Under the pieces are notes generated by a model. That model saw only the letters and a list, made by a program, of their open reading frames with translations. It did not search any database and was not told where the DNA came from. A program made the translations under genes and the position numbers. This document shows positions 24,675 to 36,320 of a DNA stretch of 64,000 bases, piece by piece. Each line of letters starts with the position of its first letter. Positions within the stretch are counted from its first letter, which is position 1. Source of the stretch: Dugong dugon (taxonomy: Eukaryota; Chordata; Mammalia; Sirenia; Dugongidae). Location: the NCBI GenBank assembly GCA_030035585.1, contig CM057471.1, positions 67,046,319 through 67,110,318 of the forward strand. Direction: 5' to 3'.

Positions 24675-24880
24675 GCAGCTCACTTATTCACAGAGTTTTC
24701 ACACCCAAGAGCTCATTTAACCATCACAGTAATTCCTGATGTAGATAGTATTTTTCCCATTTTATTGAGTTTGAGCATGTGGCTTGAAAGGAAACGGCCA
24801 AATGAGTATTCAAACCCAAACACACTAACTTCAAACATAAAGCCTTGTTGCGTTGTACCATGTTGCCTGTCTTATAGTTA
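24675..24880 (+). repeat. MIR SINE
   Basis: 'gagctcatttaaccatcaca' followed by 'cccattttattgagtttgag' and a faint 3' part ('attcaaacccaaacacacta'). Confidence 0.55.
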
Positions 24881-26344
24881 TGGGCTCTGTATCAAATGAA
24901 CTTCTTCCTTTCCACATTCAAACTTGGAGCTGGGAGGACAGTTGCTTTTAGACCTTAGGGGATAAAAACTTATCAAGGCGTAGTTGGGCTTCTGTTTCTC
25001 AGAAATAGAAATTTTTTTCTGCCTACAGAAAATATGTATGCAGGGATTTTTTGGTTGGTTATGGCACATAGTAGTGGTTGGCACATAGTCACGGCTCAAG
25101 AAATATTCTTTGACCATAAGAATGAGTGTGAAAAGTCTTCAGAACCTACTCCATTCAGGGTGGCAAAAACAGAAGAGACAGAGAATCAAGTGGAGGAGAT
25201 AGGATTTTATTCACTATTTCATTCATTTACTTGTTCATAAAAATACTATGTAACTACTATGTGGCAAGAATTTTGTGAGGTACTATGGGTGAAGAGTTGA
25301 AAAACATAGTTCCTTTCCCTCAAGGATCTCCCAAATGTTCTTATGAAGGGAAGTGAAGATTGTTAAGGGAGCACAGAGGAGGGATATTAAACCTAAATTA
25401 AAGGGGGCAAGCAAGATAATTTTGTAGGAAGAACAAGTAAACAGAGGCTTGAGATAACCAAAACAGGTAGAAGGTAGCCAGGTGAGGTGGACAGTGTAGA
25501 GACAGAGCATTTAGAATGGATAAAGAAGAAGTACAAGCAAAAACCTAGAGAAGAGAAAGAACAAAAAATTGTAAAATATTATCAGGAAGTTTAGAATGGC
25601 TAAAAACATAAACTTCAAGGAGGGAAGGGATTTAGGATGAGGTCAGAGATTGGCAGAAGCAGATCATGCAGAATCTTTGATCCATGTTGAAGAATCTACA
25701 CTTTATCTAGGAGAAGCAGAGCCAGGGAAGAATCTGGTCAGGGGATTGACCGTGTCATTTTAAAAACGACAACTGTAGCTGAAGTATGAGTAATGAGCCT
25801 GTGTTTGTGGCAGGGGGAGGTGATGTTGGGAGGGCAGAGATAGGGTGGTGTGATCTATGACCAGAAGCAAGGGCAAGTTAGGAAGAAAAGTTCAGCAGTT
25901 GGCAAACTTCAATAAGATGAAAGGATTTACCCTTAAGTGGCACCACTGCTGTGTTTTGTTGTTGTTTTTTTAATCTCAGTGGTGACTTGCTCATCTCTTA
26001 ACCCTTATCCACCACAGGCATTGAATGTCCTCACATAAGACCCTGAGAATCGAGGCATGAAGCTTTAAATGGACCCATTCTAATGCCACAATCAGTGGAC
26101 TCTGAGTAACTTTTTTTCCAAGAATGGTCTCCTTCCTGAAAATAACCTACAAGCAGCAAGCAAGTGCTGATTCCTACCGGTAAACAGTTTATATCTATAT
26201 CCTGTGTTCTATGGTGCTCCAGGCTTTCTAAATATGCGCAAATAGAAAAGAAATCAAGATATTTGTCTGATTTATCTCTGCATCCTCAACCTTTGGTATA
26301 GTCCTGGTGCATAGAAATCTGTTTAATAAATTCTTATTGAATTG
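24881..26344. other. Unassigned intergenic DNA
   Basis: No coding frame with supporting features. 25600-25800 shares short phrases with 31720-31880 and 36600-36800 (see findings), which suggests an ancient dispersed repeat I cannot name. Confidence 0.35.
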
Positions 26345-26353
26345 TAGTGAAGA

Positions 26354-26574
26354 TCCCAACCCACTGTCATCAAGTTGATTCTGATTTATGGTGACCCTAT
26401 AGAACAGAGAAGAACTGCCCTGTAGGGTTTCCAAGGCTGTAATCTTTATGGAAGCAGATTGCCACATCTTTCTCCCGTGGAGTGGCTGGTGAGTTCAAAC
26501 CACCAACGTTTTCTTCAGCTGACCTTTCAGTTAGCAGTTGAGCACCTAACCACTGCACCACCAGGGCTCCTTTA
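26354..26574 (-). mobile_element. AfroSINE, long subtype
   Basis: Complete minus-strand AfroSINE ending at caccaccagggctcc. It includes the central block of about 44 nt (26433-26476) absent from the short copies. Target duplication tagtgaaga at 26345-26353 and 26575-26583. Confidence 0.92.
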
Positions 26575-26840
26575 TAGTGAAGACAGAAATTCTTTTTAAA
26601 CAAATATTTGGTAATAGAAAATCTCTATAAAGTTAAGAAATATTAATTAGCTCATGTTCCTCCAGAAAAAAACTGTTATGGATTGAATTGTGTCCCTCAA
26701 AAATGTCTGTGAACTTGGCTAGGTCATGATTCCCAGTACTGTATGATTGTTTACCATTTTGTCATTTGATGTGATTTCCCTGTGTGTTGTAAATTCTATC
26801 ACTTTGATGTAATAAAATGGATTAACAGCAGCAGGGAAGT

Positions 26841-26874
26841 GGCAGTGGCAGAGAACTGGCAGTGGCAGAGAACT
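26841..26874 (+). repeat. 17-nt tandem repeat, two units
   Basis: ggcagtggcagagaact occurs twice in tandem (26841-26857, 26858-26874), followed by a partial third copy. Confidence 0.85.
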
Positions 26875-26917
26875 GGCAGCAGCAGAACCAGGAGACCAGC
26901 ATCAGACAGAGCTGGAG

Positions 26918-27107
26918 CCGATCCACGGAGCAAGAGAGCTGAGTGTCTGTGCACAGGAGGTTCCTTGGTGGAGTGGGGTGCTTCCAGGCACTTATTGGTG
27001 GAGCTAGGTTTGCCGACCCACGGAGCAAGAGAGCTGAGCTTCCGGCCAAAGTTTACTGGCAGAGTGGGATGCCTCCAGGCACTTACTGGTGGAGCTACAG
27101 AGCTTTG
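26918..27107 (+). repeat. 95-nt tandem duplication inside the MaLR element
   Basis: Two units with period 95 nt (cggagcaagagagctgag at 26926 and 27021; ccaggcacttactggtggag-like ends) differ at a modest number of sites. Confidence 0.8.
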
Positions 27108-28207
27108 GAACACTTGCCCCAGCAGGGCAGATGTGGGCGTGAGGCCAGAGGGCAAAGAGGCCAAGGAACATAGGAAGCAGAGCTGCCTCAGTCTCAAAAG
27201 TTATGGCCATGACCTGTGGGATTCCAAAGGGTGGAGCCATGGCCTCTGGTGTTTCTAAGGGTGGAGCTGTCACTCCGATGGACTAGGAGAATGGCACTTA
27301 AAGCTGAGGGAGCTGAAGCCCAGGGCCAAGGAGCCTCCACTCAGAATCTGAAGAGTGTGGCCAATACCTAGAGTCTGGAGAGCAGGGCCATTGTGTGGTC
27401 TCAGAGAACAGAGGATTATTTTCAAGCCTTGAGAGCTTATGTAATGTGTTCTGCTGACTTGCTTGGTGCCTGTTATGCCTTCTTTCCCAGTTTCTCCCAT
27501 TTGTAATGGAAATGTCTATAGCTTGTGCCTGTTCTGCCATTGTACTTTAGAAGCAGATAACTTGTATTCTAGATTTCACAGATGAAGAGGAATTTTTGGG
27601 TTTTGGACTTGGAATCAATTTAAGACTTTTGCTATGATATGACAAGGTGAATTTGTTCTACATGTGGCAAGGACATGAATTTTGGGGGGCCAAAGGGTGG
27701 AATGTCATGGATTGAACAATGTCCTTCCAAAATATCTGTCAACCTAGCTAGGTCATGATTCCTGGTATTGTATGATTGTTTACCATTTTGTCATTTGATG
27801 TGATTTACCTGTGTTGTAAATTCTATCACTATGATGTAATAAGATAGATTAGCGGCAGTTATAGTGATGAGGTCTACAAGATTAGATAGTTTCTTAAGCC
27901 AATCTCTTTTAAGATATAAAAGAGAGAAGCGAGAGGAAACACATGGGAACATCATACGACCAAGAAAACAGTGCTGGGAGTAGAGCTTGTCCTTTGGACC
28001 TGAGGTTCCTGCGCTGAGGTGCTCCCAGAATAAGGGAAGACTGATGACAAGGACCTTCCTCCAGAGGCAACAGAGAAAGCCTTCCAGTGGAGCTGATGCC
28101 TTGAATTTGGACTTGTAGCCTACTAGACTGTGAAAAAATAAATTTCTCTTTTTTAAAAGCCATCCACTTGTGGTTTTCTGTTATAGCTGCATGAGATGAC
28201 CAAGACA

Positions 28208-30804
28208 CCAAACTTGAGACAAAAATTGAATACAAGTAGTTTATTTGAGGATTGAAGGAAGTAGTAGCAGGAGAGTGGGAAAGTAAGGCAGGAAGTGAAG
28301 GCTATCAGTGAAATGTCTATATCAATAAAATAACTACCCAGGTAACTGTAGCTAATCCAGCTGTGAAAACTAGAATCCAACACATCTCAGATTTTTTCCA
28401 CCAAAGGAATGAGTAAGCTGGTGTGTATGTGTACCAACTGCTGTCTGTATTTATCTGATTGGATCCTGGGGGTGGGATGGTGAAAGTATCAATTCTCTAG
28501 CACGTCAAGCCTGCTGCATGTGTGGGAAAACTGGGCTCCAGTGGTCATAGGAAGCCCTCAGAGAAGGAAATGAAAATACTGGTAGTTGAGGTTCTGGCCA
28601 GAGCACACTAATGTGCTAAGAAAAAGAGTTATGCAAGGGAAATAGATAGAGTCTGCTACATTTACTTCTTGCACCATTCAGATCCACTCATGTCCTATTA
28701 CTGATTCTTCAAGATGGTAGCCAGGCTAATTTCTTTAAAATTTTTTTACAAGAGGATTTGATATTTCTTTGAAGTAAACAAACCTAAATTTTTCAAGAAA
28801 GCAATAAAGCATCCAAAAAAGGTTGATTATCCCTGCTTCTTCTCACTTTACATTTCATAATGATTACCAGAGAGAAGAAACACAGTCACTTTCATTGGGT
28901 TACCTGGTGGGTAGGGCTCAAAAGATCCCTTCGAGTGGACTGTGGTTTTAACTAAATTCCTAGAGGCTGACCAGTCATTTAGATTTCTATTTGAACCTTA
29001 CTGAAGCCAGTATTTTTTTTTTTTTTAACCTCTTTGGAACTTATCCCATGTCAGAGTGTAATGAAGCCTGGGAAAGCAGAGCCTAGGCTAGGACAGAGAC
29101 TGAGCACGCCTTGAAATCCTTTCTCAGAGGACTCATCCTCTAAGTTTCCAGCACAAACTTACCTCCCATACGACACCTTTCCTAGAGGAATTAAGGGAAA
29201 ACTGGGCAATTAATCCAAGTTTAATGGGTGTCTTTAACTGGAAATTACAAGTTCTGGTCCCTACCCCCTAAGGTTCTCTCCCTGGCTAGTTATACTATTC
29301 CATTCATAAAACTGGAGTTGGTAAACAAAAATGAGAGTCTGAGCTTGTAGCATTTCTTCTTGATGCCCCACAAATGTCTAGGACTTTGGAAGCCAGTCTT
29401 TATGTCCTTTAAAGAGAACCTCAGGACACATTTACCCACCAAAACACTGCATCATAAATGCAGGCAAGGTCAGTACTGGGTTGGAATGAGTACTTTTTCT
29501 CAGCAACACATGAGTTTATATATGCATATAGAAGAGGAAGAACCAGATGTAGAGTTTGGCATGGGGAGAAGAGAGAGAAAATTTAAAGAAAATAGAGAAA
29601 GAGAGAGAAAAGAAAGATATTGTGACAGAAGAACAGAGATGCAGAGGCAGAGAGTGAGGACTGAGAGGGAAGGAAGGAGAAAACAAAAGAAAGACAACGT
29701 GAAGCAATAGATCAGAAGAAAGAAAGAGGAAGAAATAGCGATAAGTGGACCAAGAGATAGAGACAGAGATACAGGGAAGCAGAGTCTTTCAGCAGGAATC
29801 TGCTCTTGCCGTGGATCCTAACTTAGAAAATCAGATTTGAACAGTACAGAATTCAAGCATTCCAAAGCCTTTCAGGTGTTTAAACCAGGGGTTTCAGGAA
29901 GTCCCCCACACTCCTACTGACTACAAAAATGCCCCAAAAGCCAACATTAGGCACTTTTTCCTTTGATAATAAGTGTTATTCCTCTCTGTTCAGTAGGACA
30001 ACACTCTACCACAGTGCTGTATTCATGATAAGTTTCAAGAGCCCAGTTGCTGAACGAATGCATATGCTTTCTAAGGACAAGTGTCTCCCCAAATGTCACC
30101 TATTTAGCTCCTAATATCTAAGTGTGTGGGAATTCTTCAGAGTTACTCCTACCTCTGAAGCAATATGAGGACACTGGAAGTTGAGAAGGGTGGGGTGAAG
30201 AGGGATCAATGAAGGGAGAAAGATGTAAGAGGTTGGGATCAATGTAAAAAAAGTCACTTCTTTACATTTTGCTGAGTATACACCTTGATCCCATGCTCAT
30301 GAAAGAACTTTATTATTTCCTAAAGGCCACTGCCAGTTACCCTCTGGACTTTGGCTTGGAGTTCTGGTTGGCTGTGGATGGGCTGACACTTGGCTACCTG
30401 GTAAATCATCTAGCTCTTCCCTAAATGGTCTTCAGCTTCTGGGTGTCAGAATATAAGCTATTTCTGTGAGAACAAGCCTCTCTCCTGAATTGTCTATTCA
30501 GTTAACTTCCACAGTAAAGAGTACCCATTTGTCTCAAGTCTGCCTGAATGATTATCCTCTTGGTAGAATGATGGATTTTTTTCTCTGTGTTTACGTGTTC
30601 CCTATTTTGGTGCTTCTGGTTTGCCAACCTGATGTTTGCCAGCAATTTCTAATCCCAATTCAGCACCTTGTCCAAGATATCAAAACCCAGAGTCCAGCAA
30701 AGAAACTGATATGACTCATTTTCTCCTGGATGTAAAAGTATGTAAATTCCTCTGCTCCCTCTCTGGATAGAGTTGTATTTTGTCTTCAATTGTGGCAGGA
30801 GAAG
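28208..30804. other. Unassigned, with a purine-rich tract
   Basis: No supported gene. 29560-29790 is strongly purine-biased on the plus strand (GA/GAAA/GGAA repeats). The frames crossing it are compositional artefacts. Elsewhere nothing is recognised. Confidence 0.45.
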
Positions 30805-31020
30805 AATCAACATTTATTGGCACTAGTCTATACACAAGAAAAGGTACTAGGGACTCTGCATATGTCACCTCATTTCTTCTTTACAATAACCCTAATGAGT
30901 ATAATTACTCGTTGTTTAAAGATCGTCAGCTTTCTGAAATTTACAAAGGTTAAGAAACCTGCTATGGGACAAAACTGCCATAATCAAGCTATGATTGTGA
31001 GCTAAGCCTATCTCATGCCA
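30805..31020 (+). repeat. MIR SINE
   Basis: 'gcatatgtcacctcatttct', 'acaataaccctaatgagtat' and 'tttacaaaggttaagaaacc' follow MIR order. Confidence 0.65.
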
Positions 31021-31587
31021 AGACCTTTGCCTTTTTCCCTCTAGTCTCACACTGCTTCTGAAGAGAGAGAGTTGGGAATGCCTCACTCCTTGAGTATCAC
31101 TAGGAAAAGGAAGAAGTTTGAGTCTAGCACTTTCAAAACACTGTGTTTATTGACCAGTCTCAGTACATATGTTAGGCCGACGATGCCTTTGAGGAACTGG
31201 TAGGAGGTGTATGCAGTTAGATTAAAAACCAGAAAATTTAAAACCTGCCATTGACTTGTCTTCTGCTGAATTTTGGATCTTTGCTAGAAGACTTTTTGAT
31301 GAGTAAGAATCCTCTCTAACACTTCAATTTTCTTATCCATAGAGAGGTAGATCTTGAGACTTTGTAGGAGAAGGGGTGGTTTATTTCCTCTTCTATGATT
31401 AGTGACAAATGCTTCTAATGAGATAGTACCCTAATCTCCCTACTTGTTACATAGAAATTAGCTCTGTAAGTTGTTCCTTGTTTTGTTGTGTGCAAAGTGG
31501 AAGTGGGGAAGGACACGTGTATTTGGTGTCTAGTGGTACCCAGATAACTACAGTATTTGATTATACCTGCAATCTTTTCAATTCTCA

Positions 31588-31655
31588 TGTATTAGTTTCC
31601 TATTGGTGCTGTAACAAATTACTACAAACTCAGCGGCTTAGAACATTACATCAAA
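31588..31655 (-). mobile_element. Short MLT1-like LTR end
   Basis: tgtattagtttcctattggt followed by 'gctgtaacaaattactacaa' matches the reverse complement of an older MaLR LTR 3' terminus. Only about 70 nt survive. Confidence 0.55.
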
Positions 31656-32400
31656 TGGAAATGTGCCTTTCCATGGAAACCAGAATAAGAAGGCAGCGAG
31701 GGTGAGAATGGTAAGACTGGGGGAAAAGGAGTTGGAAACCTATGAGAGGCACAGATTTTGTAGGACCTTTAAGCCATATTAGGTTTGTTACTGTTTATCT
31801 TAAGATCAGTGGGAACCCTTTGAGGGTTTTTAAGCAGGGGAAATCATGTTGAAATTTAGGCTTTAAAAAATATTTTTTTTTTTGGCTGCAATAGGGAGAA
31901 TCAATTGATGCAATCAGAGATTCTTAGCCATCCTCTACTGATTTGAAACATATAAAAATTTATGCATATTGATGAGTGTTCTTTGAGAAATACAATACTA
32001 TTGTTTGCATCCTTTCATTTGAAAAGTTTGCCTCACCTCTGAACTTTAACAATGGGTGTTGAAGTCAAATCTTCCAACTGCTACTGTGCCATGGGTGATG
32101 ATTAGGAATACTCACCAAAGAGCCTTCTTGGGGCAATATCTTGGATGAGACATCATAATTCCATGGTCTAGTCCTCAGTGCTGCAGATGTAAGACTTCTA
32201 TTTTGTCAGTCAGTTAACCAAGAAATGCTGGCTTTTGTTAACATTTGCCTCATCAACAATTTTACTAATTCCCTTATGTACTAACATATGAGGAAAATAT
32301 GAGAAACAGACTAAGTTTCCCACTTTCTGAAATTGAACATGTATCTTTTTAATATAACTACTAAAATGATTATTTCAGAGTTCCTAACATTCTCAACTAT
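31656..32400. other. Unassigned region upstream of the third OR
   Basis: 31720-31880 shares phrases with two other places in the window ('tttttaagcaggggaaatca'). No promoter element can be supported. Confidence 0.3.
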
Positions 32401-32413
32401 TCTTCAACCCTAG
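32384..32413 (+). promoter_or_regulatory. Candidate 3' splice site upstream of the third OR
   Basis: The pyrimidine-rich run ending in caaccctag, with AG at 32412-32413, lies 16 nt before the ATG at 32430. Confidence 0.55.
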
Positions 32414-32429
32414 CAAGGAGAAGAACATC

Positions 32430-33368
32430 ATGAGGTGGGAGAACCAGAGCAGCATGTCCGATTTCCTCCTTCTGGGGCTCCCCATCCAGCCGCAGCAGCA
32501 GCGCATGTTCTTTGCCATGTTCCTGGGCACGTACCTCACCATGGTGCGGGAACCTGCTCATCATCCTCCTCATCAGGCTAGAATCTTGCCTCCACACTCC
32601 CATGTACTTCTTTCTCAGCCACTTGGCCCTCAGTGACATCTCCCTTTCATCTGTCACTGTCCCAAAGATGCTGATGAACATGAATTCTGGGGATCTATTC
32701 ATCTCCTATGCAGGGCGTATAGCACAGATGTATTTTTTCATTTTTTTTACAGACCTGGACAATTTCCTCCTCACCTCACTGGCATATGATCGGTACGTGG
32801 CCATCTGTCACCCCCTCTACTCTACCACCATCATGAGGGAGGGGCTGTGTATACTACTAGTAGCTGTTTCCTGGATCTTTTCCTATGCCAGTGCCTGTCT
32901 CACACCATCCTCTTGGCCTGTTTGTCCTTCTGTGCTGACAACACCATCCCCGACTTCTCCTGTGACCTTGCTGCCCTGCTCAAGCTGTCCTGCTCAGACA
33001 CCTTCCTCAATAAGATGGTCATTTTCACAGTTGGAGTTGCAGTCATTACTCTCCCGTTAACATGCATCCTCATCTCTTATGGCTGCATAGGGGCCACAGT
33101 CCCAAAGTTTCCATCTACCAAGGGGATCTGCAAAGCCTTGTCCACCTGTGGCTCCCACCTGACTGTTGTAGCTTGGTATTATGGAACAATTATTGGACTG
33201 TATTTGTTCCCCTCATCCAACAACTCCAATGACTAGGACATAATTGCTTCTGTAATGTACACAGTGGTCACTTGCTTGCTAAACCCTTTCATTTATAGCC
33301 TAAGGAACAGGGACATGAAGGGGGCCTTGCAGAAACTCTTCAACAGGGGGACAGTCTCTTCTTTGTAA
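32430..33368 (+). pseudogene. Olfactory receptor, OR1J2/OR1J4-like, three lesions
   Basis: The frame starts MRWENQSSMSDFLLLGLP. A net 2-nt deletion at about 32546-32550 (before GNLLIILL) and a 1-nt deletion at about 32892-32895 (SYASA/LSHT) change the frame. TAG at 33234-33236 replaces the expected Lys in SNDKD. Past these, the coding sequence continues to TAA at 33366-33368; allowing for the indels it is 313 codons, the length I recall for human OR1J2. Motifs across the frames: [53 protein letters not shown] and [28 protein letters not shown] and the LSHT segment resemble OR1J2, while SYGCIGAT resembles OR1J4, so orthology is unresolved. Three independent lesions make this a clear pseudogene. 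Confidence 0.93.
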
Positions 33369-34224
33369 TAGACACATGCATTCACATATCGCCAGATGCT
33401 GGACCTCTAACTCATTCAACATGGAAGAAGTGTACAGTAAATAGCTGATGAATTGAATTCTGTACAGTTATTCTCTCCATTCCTTGCAACTCTTTAGTGT
33501 AAGCTGTGAATTCTGAGTTGACTTGAGAGATTATTGCTCTTAGGCTCAGTAGTTACATAGTTAATAGAACTTATATCTTTCACATTGTTTCCTGGGAATT
33601 TGTTTGTTCTTATGAAACATTGGAAGATGTTGGTTAACAGGGCTCTCGTGGTATAGAAAGGCTGCAGAATTGGGAATTTGTAAGGTAACTCTTTTCCTTT
33701 TCTCACTTCTCATTCAGTGCTCTTCTCACATTTTTTGCTGGTGGTGTTGATGCTGGGTTAGGAGAAAATCTATAGTATCCTTTCCAGTTCCAGGAAACTT
33801 CCCACTGTTATGAGTTCACTGCTTCACTCAAGGACTCCAGGCCTCTTCTTGATTTTAGGACCACTAATCACCCTATTAGGTTAAAATCACCTTCGTTCAG
33901 CATTTTACCCTCCTACCAGTTGTCTATGACGTTTTCCCATTGCGTATTTAAGTTTCAGTCAGGATGTAGACTGAATCCAGGTAGAGAATGAGAAAGACAA
34001 AGGGATGGAACTTTCTGTTGCACCTATTAAATTTAGTCTCTTTCTTTGTAAGCTCCTTCATACTAGTTTGCTAAAAATAATTTCTTCTCAGTTTAGTGAC
34101 CCCAGGTTTGTAGTCTAACCCCAAGAAATAGATAGTCTTCAGCATCTGGTAAAGGACAGTTAGGTTTCTTTCTTTACGCCTGTCTTTAGTTTAGGATAAA
34201 TAGGATCACAAATGCTTCTGAGAG
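33369..34224. other. Unassigned intergenic DNA
   Basis: No frame, SINE or LINE recognised. Confidence 0.35.
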
Positions 34225-34395
34225 TCAGCACCATGTAGCTGCAAGAGAAGCGTATTAGAGAAAGATAGATATAAATTGCAAGCTCTATCTAGTATGATGC
34301 TGATTGTGTGGCCTCAGGCAATTTACCTAACTTCTCTGATTCTCAGTTGTAGATGGAAATAATTATAAAATACTTAACATAATGTTGATTTAGAA
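34225..34395 (+). repeat. MIR SINE
   Basis: 'tgtgtggcctcaggcaattt', 'acctaacttctctgattctc' and 'agatggaaataattataaaa' match the MIR 5' half in order. Confidence 0.65.
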
Positions 34396-36144
34396 TAAAT
34401 ATAATAATTAATTTGGTTTAGCACTAAAACTGACCAAGAAAAACAAATATTAGCTTTCTCTCCCTTCTTTATCAGAGATGAATTTTGGACAGGAACTTGC
34501 ACAAACACTCCTGAGAGATGGTGACTATGGAAAAAAAAGAGCACACCGGGGCTTCATAACATATAGGTTATAGTTCCAATTCCAGGGCAGTCAACTGCCC
34601 TAAGATACAGCAATACATCTTTTCTGGCTTGAGCTATAATCAAATGACTAAGGTACAATTAATGAGTTTGCAGATGGGTGAAGAAAGGAAGAGCAGAAGA
34701 GTATTTTACTCTCTACTTGTTTAATATTCACTCAAACAGTGGCCTTAGACCTGGAGTTGATGAAGTGGCCTTTTAGCATCCCAAGGTTCTTTGTGGAACG
34801 GCAAATAGTGTTCAGTCCTGCCTGATTAAGCTGCATGTATCAAATCACTTTGTCTGTAGGCCAAATCCCAACCAGTTCCAGAGCCAAAACAAGAACAATG
34901 CTGGAACCTTTCTTGCTGGTCTACATAAAGCATGCCTCAGTAAGTCCACAAATACCCACGAAATGCTGCATACCCTACAGTGGCAATTCCATCTGTAGGA
35001 CTGAGGACCCGGCCCACTTTCCCTGCCTACACTCCAGTTCAGCTGTCTGGAGCCCTGAACATCTGCTAGCCCTGTGAGGGTCATCTTCCAAAGGGGTCAA
35101 AACTGCCGTTCATATTTTTAGCCATGGTTTGAAGTTCCTGTTCTGAATGTATTTTTCTCATGAAATGTCAAGCCTACTTGCCTGTAGAGAGAAGGTTTAT
35201 CACCACCTGTCCTGCTAATCCACCACATCCATCCACAGACTGGTTTTCCTTGCATATGGGTTGTCCAAAGCAAACCAGCATTCACCACTGCTTTAGATAT
35301 GGATATAGAACTTCTAGAATGTCCCATTAGAAGTATGCAGTTTCTTTTGGGAAAACGTCCCTAAACCAGGGCTAAGGGCTGAATTTCATCCTATTCCCCA
35401 TTGAAGCATCTCATTGGGTTTAAAACATAATTTGCTACATTTAATAAAAAACATGAATATACAAAATATGGCTATAAGTTGACAAATACTTCTGGAAGCT
35501 TGTAATTATTGACCATTCTACTGACCAGTTTATATCCTTCTCAAAAGTTAACATTAATTCTTTCAAGGTATAACAATAGAAATACGTTTCTGAGAGTAGA
35601 GAAATCATAACATATCAGAATTAGGAAACCCAGCTCTTACATTTTAGTGTGGACTATTAAAAACCAAACATACAATTTCAACTCTAAGATATATAAGACT
35701 TAAAAGACTGAACAAAAATTATCTACTTTGTCACAGATGGAAAGTGGATGAAGGAAGAACTGGTCTACTAAAGAATTAGATTCACTTAGTTTTTGGTGGG
35801 AAAAAAACACTAATGTTTGATTGTTATCTTTGAATTCAAGAAAGTTTTCTTTGAGCAGGAAGTTATAAAAAAAATCAGGAGAGATCTCATATAAAATTTA
35901 ATTTGCTTTCCATTAAAGACAAAAAGTTACATTTAATACCAGAAAAATAGTGAGGCTTTCCTTATATAGTCTGTCATTCAATAGCCATTTAGCAAGAACC
36001 CAATGTATGCCAGGCAGTGTGCCTAGCCTTGGGCATAGAGAGCTAGATAGAGACATGGCCTCCACACTAAAGAAGTTCACAGTCTAGTAGTATAGACTGA
36101 CACATAAAATAAAATAATAAAAAGAATATAAAAAATGATTTATT
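34396..36144. other. Unassigned intergenic DNA
   Basis: No gene or repeat is recognised with confidence. 35980-36080 holds a phrase ('aatgtatgccaggcagtgtg') common to ancient mammalian repeats. Confidence 0.35.
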
Positions 36145-36320
36145 ATTATAATACTAATGATAATTGTGCCTATTACGCATGATTACTATGTGTCAGGCAC
36201 TATATTAAAAGTTTTGCCTATATCATCCCTTTTATTTCTCATAATAATCCTATGAAGTATACACTGTTATTATGAGTTTTACAGCTGAGGAAACTGAGGT
36301 TTAGAAAAAATAATGTAAGT
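36145..36320 (+). repeat. MIR SINE
   Basis: 'tactatgtgtcaggcactat', 'ataataatcctatgaagtat' and 'acagctgaggaaactgaggt' match the MIR core well. Confidence 0.8.

Larger units (their letters stand above)
26674..28207 (+). mobile_element. MaLR retrotransposon remnant with internal sequence and 3' LTR
   Basis: 26674-26830 is the first part of an MLT1-like LTR. 26831-27702 is internal sequence without retroviral genes, ending in a purine-rich tract (ttttggggggccaaagggtg at 27680-27699) exactly at the 3' LTR. 27703-28207 is a complete LTR (tgtcatggattga to ccaagaca). The LTR starts agree closely (both have 'taccattttgtcatttgatg'). The 5' LTR is missing its last 350 nt or so. The outer flanks (aaaac, ccaaa) show no 5-bp duplication. 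A frame of 158 codons crosses the internal part but has no known domain. Confidence 0.75.

Noticed and set aside
26782-27258. A 158-codon frame, with overlapping frames on both strands
   Set aside because: It lies wholly in MaLR internal sequence with tandem repeats. Similar-length frames occur in several phases, which points to GC-rich composition rather than coding.
29360-29710. A 116-codon Arg/Glu-rich frame
   Set aside because: Produced by the purine-rich tract; no homology or start context supports it.
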